A stretch of 8,049 bases of DNA from Massiliimalia sp964370215 (lineage in GTDB: Bacteria; Bacillota; Clostridia; Oscillospirales; Ruminococcaceae), in contig CAYJIM010000087.1 of NCBI GenBank assembly GCA_964370215.1, positions 1-8,049 on the forward strand, written 5' to 3'. Of the stretch, positions 1 through 5,230 are shown piece by piece. Under the pieces are notes generated by a model that did no database searches, was not told where the DNA came from, and saw only the letters and a program-made list of their open reading frames with translations. Made by a program: the position numbers and the translations under genes. The stretch's first letter is position 1. Each line of letters begins with the position of its first letter.

Positions 1-500
1 GAAGTCCTAAACTCCGTGCTGTTAATATCACCTTTTTTATTCTTATCAAAATAAAAAGCTATCTGTTCTGCGGAGAGTTGTGGAGATAATATTTTCTCTT
101 TAGAAAGTTCTGTTTCAAGCAACAACTTTTCTTGTTATCTCTTTTCAATTTGACTTGATATTAGTTCAACAGTAGTACCTTTCTCAATTGCTTCTATTCA
201 ATTTTCAGTAGCAACTTCGTTATCTCGGAGTTGCTTTTTTGCGCGTTTTAGTTGGTCGGTGTTACCCTCTTTTATGGAAAGGTCGACTATCTTTTGTGTC
301 ACTTCATTTATATAATTACTATGTAAAACCTCTCAAACAGCAAATACCACCTTATCCTCTATCACATTTTTAGTGATAGAGGTTTTACTTGCAACCATCC
401 TTTTTACGCTGATTAACACAACCGTAATATTGGTAAAAAACACATCCTCAACCTGTGTCAATATTTGCCTTGTTTTCATTCTTTTTTCGCTTCTCGCCAT
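1..500 (-). pseudogene. Large serine recombinase, C-terminal remnant (decayed)
   Basis: Reading the minus strand from about 395 down to the left edge in one frame gives the C-terminal region of a TndX/integrase-type large serine recombinase. The recognisable pieces are IEDKVV, INEVTQKIVDL, a charged coiled-coil stretch, the ENxIEAIEKGT element, and LSAEQIAFYFDKNKKGDI at the edge. Three in-frame stops interrupt it: TGA at 333-335, TGA at 198-200 and TAA at 135-137. No resolvase catalytic domain is present in the window. The frame is open upstream to an ATG at 498-500, preceded at 8 nt by AGGAGG (509-514), so a 55-residue peptide could still be made. Its first 30 or so residues do not look like recombinase and may come from a fusion or rearrangement. 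The homology call comes from remembered family features, not a search. The gene continues beyond base 1. Confidence 0.6.
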
Positions 501-568
501 AATTATAGCCTCCTATGTTTTTTATTTTATCATAGAAGGCTATTTTTTATATATTTACAGAGGTTTTT

Positions 569-739
569 CACAGGATCATTGATACCTTTGTAAAAGCAAT
601 TTATGTGTATAATGACAAGGTTAATTTGACATTTAACTACAAAGATGGCACAAAAACTATCACTTTAAAAGATGTAATTGGTTCGAATTTAGTGCACCAA
701 AACAAAAACATCCGAAAATCTTTCCTCACGACCACATGA
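569..739 (+). pseudogene. Serine recombinase extreme C-terminus, second remnant
   Basis: The plus frame starting near 572 reads RIIDTFVKAIYVYNDK, then LTFNYKDGTKTITLKD, and stops at TGA 737-739. This is the typical last 50-60 residues of TndX-like large serine recombinases: an IDTFVxxIYxYDDK helix/strand followed by an FNYKDGTKTI strand. No start codon or upstream recombinase domain is joined to it. The sequence before about 566 in this frame does not resemble the family. It lies in the opposite orientation to the other recombinase remnant (1-500), whose sequence runs off the left edge just before this part would be expected. It may be the detached end of that gene after an inversion, or a relic of another copy. 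Confidence 0.6.
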
Positions 740-806
740 TCCTCTGCCCACCAATACAGCCAATACACTCTTCTCGCAAGGTGTCCCGACTTCCTCTTCT
801 AGCATT

Positions 807-1613
807 TTACATAAATAGTAATAGACTAATCGCCATGATAAACATACCGATTATCAAACCATACATGGAAATGTGATGCTCACCATACTCTCTGGCAGAA
901 GGCAATAATTCATCTAAACAAATATAAACCATGATCCCCGCAACCGCACAAAATACAATACCAAACAACACATCACCTATAAACCGAATGAACAAGAAAT
1001 ACCCGACGATGGCACCGATTGGCTCTGATAATCCTGATAAAAAAGAAAATGCAAACGCTTTCTTCCTACTTCCGGTTGCGTAAAACACAGGTACTGCAAC
1101 GGCAATGCCTTCAGGGATATTGTGGATTGCGATTGCCACCGTAATCGCAATCCCTGTTTCAGGACTCTCCAGAGCAGAAATAAAAGTTGCAAGACCTTCC
1201 GGAAAATTATGAATGGCAATTGCGATCGCTGTAAATAGCCCCATCCTCATTAAGTTACTTTTGTGCTCGCTGTTGTTTCCATCCATTTCTTCTACAGTAT
1301 GTATTTCATGCGGGTTCCCCATCTTTGGAATCAATTTATCAATGAGTGCAATCAACAGAATTCCGCCAAAGAAACTGAGAATGCCCAGTAAGGTACCCCC
1401 ACGCTCACCATAAGTCGGCAGAAGCGACGATATTCCTTTGGGAAATATTTCAACAAATGAGACATACAGCATTACACCTGCGGAAAGCCCTAAAGAAAAG
1501 GACAGGAACTTTTTGTTCGTCTGTTTTGTTAGCAGCGCCATCGCACTGCCTACGCCGGTGGACAACCCTGCAACAAGTGTTAATCCGAGTGCAAACAGAA
1601 TATTCAATTGCAT
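807..1613 (-). CDS. zupT: ZIP-family divalent metal transporter (ZupT-like)
   Basis: A 268-residue inner-membrane protein expected to import divalent cations such as Zn2+, Fe2+ or Mn2+. Length matches ZupT (about 260-270). Hydrophobic segments suggest eight transmembrane helices. The ZIP metal-site motifs are present: HNFPEG at residues 135-140 and HNIPEG at 164-169, on adjacent helices. Supporting elements are VEIFPKG (54-60), LSEPIG (195-200) and LDELLP (233-238). A hydrophilic loop with several His and acidic residues (about 101-122) lies between helices, as in other ZIPs. The start is uncertain. ATG 1611-1613 gives the usual length, but its GGAG lies only 2 nt upstream. An in-frame TTG at 1623-1625 would add four residues and has no better ribosome binding site. 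The gene appears monocistronic, with its own promoter and a structured leader. Metal specificity cannot be read from sequence. Confidence 0.9.
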   Translation of the reverse strand: MQLNILFALGLTLVAGLSTGVGSAMALLTKQTNKKFLSFSLGLSAGVMLYVSFVEIFPKGISSLLPTYGERGGTLLGILSFFGGILLIALIDKLIPKMGNPHEIHTVEEMDGNNSEHKSNLMRMGLFTAIAIAIHNFPEGLATFISALESPETGIAITVAIAIHNIPEGIAVAVPVFYATGSRKKAFAFSFLSGLSEPIGAIVGYFLFIRFIGDVLFGIVFCAVAGIMVYICLDELLPSAREYGEHHISMYGLIIGMFIMAISLLLFM

Positions 1614-1648
1614 CACTCCATTCAAATTCTTTCATCGTACTTAAAACA

Positions 1649-1676
1649 AAAAGGCAACAAGATACTGTCGCCTTTT
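1649..1676 (-). promoter_or_regulatory. Terminator-like hairpin in zupT leader (possible attenuator)
   Basis: On the minus strand, AAAAGGCGACA (1666-1676) pairs with TGTTGCCTTTT (1649-1659) around a 6-nt loop. The stem is 11 bp with one G-U pair, and the right arm runs into TTTTTGTTTT. It lies between the predicted promoter and the zupT start, so it would be transcribed before the gene. Position and shape suggest a premature terminator, but no competing antiterminator or known riboswitch consensus was recognised. Confidence 0.4.
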
Positions 1677-1704
1677 ATACCACTCATGCTATGCGATCTA
1701 AGTC

Positions 1705-1724
1705 AAGTTAGCTTTTTCAAACTT
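1705..1724. promoter_or_regulatory. Inverted repeat at zupT transcription start, candidate metal-regulator operator
   Basis: AAGTT (1705-1709) and AACTT (1720-1724) form an inverted repeat with a 10-bp spacer, centred a few bases past the predicted start site of zupT. A further AAGTC-type half-site lies next to it. AT-rich AAGTT-containing palindromes resemble sites of DtxR/MntR-type repressors in Firmicutes, but short AT-rich repeats arise often by chance and the match is loose. Repressor identity is a guess. Confidence 0.3.
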
Positions 1725-1730
1725 AATTTT

Positions 1731-1759
1731 AATATACATCAAAGTTGCTATAAAGTCAA
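1731..1759 (-). promoter_or_regulatory. Predicted sigma-A promoter of zupT
   Basis: On the minus strand, TTGACT (-35, bases 1754-1759) and TATATT (-10, bases 1731-1736) are separated by exactly 17 bp, which is close to consensus. Transcription would begin near 1722-1725, leaving an untranslated leader of about 110 nt before the ATG at 1613. Confidence 0.65.
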
Positions 1760-2006
1760 CATTTTGCTGTAAAATAAAAGTTGGGAAGTGCTCCGGTCAA
1801 TGCTTGTATTGTTGCATTTTGTCACGAAATAATGAGATCAATCCCTTGAAGAAAGAAAAACAATCTCATTTTTCAAAGAGCATCAAAGTAAATGCACTTT
1901 TTATGCTATTCCCGCTCAATTAGTATTAAATTTGAATTTGATAGAAGCTTTTCTCGTCAAACATCAACAAATTTACAATTTGCTCAGATAAATCAAACAT
2001 TTACTC
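1760..2006. other. Divergent intergenic region, no gene seen
   Basis: AT-rich spacer between the divergent zupT and hydrogenase promoters. No open frame with a plausible start is convincing. The only structure seen is a weak inverted repeat, AATGAGAT (1831-1838) and ATCTCATT (1863-1870), with a 24-nt spacer followed by a short T-run. Its role is unknown. Confidence 0.5.
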
Positions 2007-2035
2007 TTTACAAGACAGCAAATGTATGTTAAAAT
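2007..2035 (+). promoter_or_regulatory. Predicted sigma-A promoter of the hydrogenase operon
   Basis: TTTACA (-35, 2007-2012) and TAAAAT (-10, 2030-2035) are separated by 17 bp. The start site would fall near 2041-2043, giving a very short leader of about 25 nt before the ATG at 2066. It is the only good promoter seen ahead of the four plus-strand genes. Confidence 0.7.
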
Positions 2036-2043
2036 ATTAACAA
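2026..2043. promoter_or_regulatory. Candidate Rex (NADH/NAD+) operator
   Basis: The 18-bp palindrome ATGTTAAAATATTAACAA matches the Firmicute Rex consensus TTGTTAA-N4-TTAACAA at 13 of 14 specified positions; only the first base differs. It covers the whole -10 element and reaches the predicted start site, a classic repressor position. Rex is known to bind such sites when NADH is low and to release as NADH rises, and it controls fermentative and hydrogenase genes in clostridia. Binding here is inferred. Confidence 0.7.
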
Positions 2044-2050
2044 TATTAAA

Positions 2051-2056
2051 AGGAGG
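2051..2056 (+). promoter_or_regulatory. Ribosome binding site fixing the ferredoxin start
   Basis: A perfect AGGAGG sits 9 nt before ATG 2066. The in-frame TTG at 2057 begins directly after the AGGAGG and so cannot be its start codon, which makes ATG 2066 the start. Confidence 0.85.
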
Positions 2057-2065
2057 TTGTGTCAA

Positions 2066-2305
2066 ATGAAAATTAAAGTATGTATCGGCAGTTCTTGTCA
2101 TCTCAAAGGGTCTAAGACCGTTGTTGAAAAAATGCAAGAGCTGATCAAATCGCACGGCTTGCAGGACAAAATCGACTTATCGGGTGCATTTTGCATGTCA
2201 AAATGTCAGGAAGGGGTTTGTGTTTCGCTGAACGATACCATTCACTCGGTGAAACCGGAAACAGCAGAACTCTTTTTTGAAAAAGAGATCATGCAGAAAT
2301 TATAA
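2066..2305 (+). CDS. Thioredoxin-like [2Fe-2S] ferredoxin (NuoE/HydC-like)
   Basis: A 79-residue small electron carrier with the thioredoxin-fold [2Fe-2S] pattern of the NuoE C-terminal domain: C6-x4-C11 early and C43-x3-C47 later, plus an extra C52. It lacks the N-terminal helical domain of full NuoE/HydC (about 150-170 residues), so it corresponds to the free-standing ferredoxin form. It is the first gene of the operon, 22 nt ahead of the PAS hydrogenase, and likely passes electrons to or from one of the two hydrogenases encoded downstream. From memory, its position matches hfsA of the Thermoanaerobacterium saccharolyticum hfs cluster. The cysteine spacing makes the fold assignment fairly secure; the partner is inferred. 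Confidence 0.85.
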   Translation: MKIKVCIGSSCHLKGSKTVVEKMQELIKSHGLQDKIDLSGAFCMSKCQEGVCVSLNDTIHSVKPETAELFFEKEIMQKL

Positions 2306-2327
2306 TATCATAGGAAGAAGAATAGAT

Positions 2328-4010
2328 ATGGCTGAATACTTAAAATTAAAAAAATCAAATTGCAAAAATTGCTATAAATGTATTCGTTGTTGTCCGGTGA
2401 AATCCATTCGTTTTTCAGGTGGACAGGCAAATATTGTAGGCAACGAATGTATTTTATGTGGTCAATGCTTTGTCAATTGCCCCCAAAATGCAAAGGAAAT
2501 TGACAGCAGTATCGAAGCGACTAAGGTTCATATTTATTCCGGCGTACCTGTCATCGCATCCATTGCACCGGCCTTTATCGCAAATTATGATGGTATTGGC
2601 ATCAAATCCTTAGAGAAGGCTTTACAAAAACTTGGATTTCACCATGTGGAGGAGACAGCCATCGGGGCAACACTTGTCAAAAATGCTTATGAAAAAATGG
2701 TTGTCGAAGAGAAGAAAAACATCGTCATCACCTCTTCTTGTCACTCGGTAAATCTGCTTATCCAAAAATATTATCCACGACTACTCCCCTGTCTTGCCGA
2801 TGTCATATCACCGATGCAAGCACATGCACTGGACATCAAAAAAAGATATGAAAACGCAAAGGTTGTTTTCATCGGCCCTTGTGTGGCAAAAAAAGATGAA
2901 GCAGGATTTTATACCGGCATTGTGGACGAAGCGTTGACCTTTGAAGAATTGAGCCAATGGTTGAAAGAGGAAAACATCACCATCGACTCTGCAGAACCAA
3001 CCGACCAAACAGAGGAAAGTTTGGCAAGATTCTTCCCTACCACAGGTGGGATTTTAAAAACCATGACATACAAAGCTCCCGATTATACCTATTTTGCCGT
3101 TGATGGGGTTGAAAACTGCATGAAAGTGTTGGATGAAATCCTTGAAGGAAAGGTCGAAAAGTGCTTTATCGAGATGTCTGCTTGTGTTGGCAGTTGTATT
3201 GGTGGACCTGTGATGGAAAAAAGCAGAAAAAATTCCATTTTAGACAACATTAGCATCTGTCAATATACCGGCGAAAAGGATTTTGTCGTATCTCCTTTAC
3301 CTCCCGAGTGTATGCACAAAACTTTCACACCCATAAAGCAGACAAACTTCACCCCTTCCAAAAGTGACATTGCAGCAATTCTGCGACAAATCGGAAAAGA
3401 GACCGAAGCAGACGAACTCAACTGCGGTTCATGTGGCTATAACTCCTGTAAAGAAAAAGCAGAGGCCGTTTTTTACGGCAAAGCCGATCTGACCATGTGT
3501 TTACCCTTTTTAAATGAAAAAGCAGAAACTTTTTCTGATTTGATTGTCAACAATACCCCAAATGCTATCATCGTTTTAAATGATAATTTAGAGGTGCAAA
3601 GACTCAACCAATCTGCGGTCAAACTCTTGAATTTGCGCACACAAAGAGATATTTTAGGTGAGCAGATTATCAAGGTTTTGGATCCGACTGATTTCATTGC
3701 TGTTCGAAACACAGGGCTCTCGATTAGGGACAAAAAAGTGTATCTTACCGAGTACAACAAGCACATCCACCAGACCATTATGTTTGATAAGCATTACAAG
3801 ATGCTTGTCTGTATTATGCGGGATGTGACAGAAAAAGAGGAAGAACGCGCAAAAAAAGAAGAGATCAGTCTCAAAACAATTGCGACAACCGACAAAGTAA
3901 TAGAAAAACAAATGCGTGTTGTGCATGAAATTGCATCTCTATTGGGCGAGACAGCAGCCGAAACCAAAATTGCATTGACAAAGCTGAAGGAGTCGATCAG
4001 AGATGACTAA
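2328..4010 (+). CDS. PAS-domain sensory-type [FeFe]-hydrogenase (HfsB/HydS-like, group C)
   Basis: A 560-residue soluble protein. Residues 12-22 and 41-51 carry two C-x2-C-x2-C-x3-C motifs for [4Fe-4S] clusters. Residues about 72-320 are the H-cluster domain: L1 TSSCH (135-139), L2 GPCVAKKDE (183-191), L3 SACVGSC (284-290). All four H-cluster cysteine ligands are present (C138, C185, C286, C290). The proton-transfer Cys of catalytic enzymes (TSCCP) is Ser137, and the following Pro is His139. A further four-cysteine cluster motif follows (C366, C369, C374, C391), then a PAS domain (about 402-500) and a helical tail (505-560) containing VVHEIASLLG. This architecture is known for putative H2-sensing hydrogenases. 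ATG 2328 with GGAAG upstream is preferred over the longer TTG frame at 2277, which overlaps the ferredoxin gene. The end overlaps the phosphatase gene by 8 nt. Catalytic output is doubtful; sensing is inferred. Confidence 0.88.
   Translation: MAEYLKLKKSNCKNCYKCIRCCPVKSIRFSGGQANIVGNECILCGQCFVNCPQNAKEIDSSIEATKVHIYSGVPVIASIAPAFIANYDGIGIKSLEKALQKLGFHHVEETAIGATLVKNAYEKMVVEEKKNIVITSSCHSVNLLIQKYYPRLLPCLADVISPMQAHALDIKKRYENAKVVFIGPCVAKKDEAGFYTGIVDEALTFEELSQWLKEENITIDSAEPTDQTEESLARFFPTTGGILKTMTYKAPDYTYFAVDGVENCMKVLDEILEGKVEKCFIEMSACVGSCIGGPVMEKSRKNSILDNISICQYTGEKDFVVSPLPPECMHKTFTPIKQTNFTPSKSDIAAILRQIGKETEADELNCGSCGYNSCKEKAEAVFYGKADLTMCLPFLNEKAETFSDLIVNNTPNAIIVLNDNLEVQRLNQSAVKLLNLRTQRDILGEQIIKVLDPTDFIAVRNTGLSIRDKKVYLTEYNKHIHQTIMFDKHYKMLVCIMRDVTEKEEERAKKEEISLKTIATTDKVIEKQMRVVHEIASLLGETAAETKIALTKLKESIRDD
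3987..3992 (+). promoter_or_regulatory. Ribosome binding site of the phosphatase gene, inside the PAS hydrogenase gene
   Basis: AAGGAG lies 10 nt before ATG 4003, within the last codons of the upstream gene. Together with the 8-nt ATGACTAA overlap it indicates translational coupling between the two proteins. Confidence 0.7.
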
Positions 4011-5178
4011 TCTATGCCCAGACATTGGTTTTAACAGTTTGAACAAGTACACTGAGGAATTGTGTGGAGATCAAGTTTGTGTGATAGAAGGGGTTGACGA
4101 CTCTACCACCATTGTCTTAGCCGACGGACTCGGTAGTGGTGTCAAGGCAAACATCCTTTCGACCTTAACAGCAAAAATCATCTCTACCATGATTTCAGAA
4201 GGATTGAGCATCGATGATTGTGTAGAAACCATTGCCCAAACACTGCCGGTATGTGCCGTGAGAGGGGTGGCGTACTCCACCTTTACCATTTTAAGAATAC
4301 TAAATGGTAATAGAGAAGCTGAAATCATCCAGTATGACAATCCAAAAGTCATTTTATTTCGTGATGCGAAGCACGTAGAATTTCCTTACACCGAAATGGT
4401 CATCAGTGGCAAAAAAATTTTGATGTCCAAAATAAATCTTTTTGAAGATGACACCTTTTTCTTGATGAGTGATGGTTGTATTCATGCAGGTGTTGGCAGT
4501 GTCCTGAACTTTGGGTGGGATCGAACAGAAATTATCAATTATATGGAACCGCTTTGTCATGTGGGCTTTACAGCAAAAACGCTCAACACCATCCTACTGA
4601 ATGAGTGTCATACACTGTATGGCAATAAACCCGGAGATGATACAACGGTATGTACCATTAAAATGCGTAAAAGAGTCCCGATGAATCTGATTATCGGCCC
4701 CCCGTCCAATCGAAATGACGCAGACAGAATGATGTCTTTATTTTTCTCCAAAGAGGGAAAACACATTGTTTGTGGTGGCACAACTTCCGGCATTGCTGCA
4801 AAATTTTTGGGCAAGGAGTTGATCCCTTCCCTCGATTTCATCCGTGCAGATGTTCCCCCCACCGCAACAATCGAGGGAGTAGAGCTTGTGACAGAAGGCA
4901 TTATCACCATCAATCAAGTGCTCACCTACGCCAAAGACTATTTGGAGGATAATGCGCTGTACGCAGAGTGGAGCAGCCAAAAAGATGCTGCATCCTCCAT
5001 CGCAAGACTGTTGTTTGAGGAGGCTACCGACATCAATTTTTACGTCGGAAGAGCCATCAATCCTGCACATCAAAACCCTGATTTACCCATCAATTTTAGT
5101 ATCAAGATGCAGCTCATTGATGAGTTGGCCGATTGCCTCAAGAAGATTGGGAAAAAGATCAAAGTGAGCTATTTTTAA
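4003..5178 (+). CDS. SpoIIE/PP2C-family protein phosphatase with extra C-terminal domain
   Basis: A 391-residue soluble protein. The first 220 residues have the metal-dependent PPM phosphatase motifs in SpoIIE order: GDQV (22-25), LADGLGSGVKA (39-49), MSDGC (155-159) and PGDDTTV (210-216). The aspartates that would bind Mn2+/Mg2+ are therefore present, and Ser/Thr phosphatase activity is expected. Residues about 228-391 form an additional domain starting NLIIGPPSNRND, with a glycine-rich CGGTTSG segment (257-263), that I cannot assign. There is no membrane segment, so it is cytoplasmic. The 8-nt overlap with the PAS hydrogenase gene suggests a sensor-effector pair, and the same neighbourhood occurs in hfs-type clusters (equivalent to hfsC, from memory). 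SpoIIE-type phosphatases usually act on anti-sigma-factor antagonists, but no such partner is encoded here, so its target is unknown. Confidence 0.88.
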   Translation: MTNLCPDIGFNSLNKYTEELCGDQVCVIEGVDDSTTIVLADGLGSGVKANILSTLTAKIISTMISEGLSIDDCVETIAQTLPVCAVRGVAYSTFTILRILNGNREAEIIQYDNPKVILFRDAKHVEFPYTEMVISGKKILMSKINLFEDDTFFLMSDGCIHAGVGSVLNFGWDRTEIINYMEPLCHVGFTAKTLNTILLNECHTLYGNKPGDDTTVCTIKMRKRVPMNLIIGPPSNRNDADRMMSLFFSKEGKHIVCGGTTSGIAAKFLGKELIPSLDFIRADVPPTATIEGVELVTEGIITINQVLTYAKDYLEDNALYAEWSSQKDAASSIARLLFEEATDINFYVGRAINPAHQNPDLPINFSIKMQLIDELADCLKKIGKKIKVSYF

Positions 5179-5182
5179 AGGA
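5177..5182 (+). promoter_or_regulatory. Ribosome binding site-like AAAGGA before the second hydrogenase
   Basis: AAAGGA overlaps the phosphatase stop codon and lies 6 nt before an in-frame GTG at 5189, which would start the hydrogenase 14 residues earlier. The ATG at 5231 has only AGAGG (5214-5218), 12 nt upstream. Which start is used is open. Confidence 0.35.
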
Positions 5183-5230
5183 CATGAAGTGTTGGTTTTC
5201 ATGTCTTATCAAGAGAGGATGGTTCTACCA

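Noticed and set aside
135..335. In-frame TGA codons in the recombinase relic as evidence of TGA-to-Trp recoding
   Set aside because: A TAA also interrupts the frame, family members have non-Trp residues at the second TGA position, and the other genes here use TGG for Trp and stay open under the standard code. Decay explains it better.
373..582. Plus-strand 69-residue hydrophobic frame that looks like a small membrane protein
   Set aside because: It lies antisense to the recombinase remnant, whose Lys/Glu-rich codons read as Phe/Leu-rich on the opposite strand. It has no ribosome binding site, while the minus strand has AGGAGG with a proper ATG.
1831..1870. Inverted repeat AATGAGAT/ATCTCATT as a terminator or regulatory site
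   Set aside because: An 8-bp AT-rich stem with a 24-nt loop is weak, and no gene ends upstream of it on either strand at the right distance.
1738..2040. Riboswitch or small RNA in the divergent spacer
   Set aside because: No recognisable riboswitch core or stable conserved-looking fold was seen. The hydrogenase leader is only about 25 nt, and the zupT leader lies outside this stretch.
2057..2065. TTG 2057 as the start of the ferredoxin gene
   Set aside because: It directly abuts the AGGAGG at 2051-2056, leaving no spacer. ATG 2066 has ideal spacing.
2277..2327. Longer start for the PAS hydrogenase
   Set aside because: The extra 17 residues overlap the ferredoxin gene and do not resemble the family. 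ATG 2328 has a GGAAG upstream and begins just before the first cluster motif.
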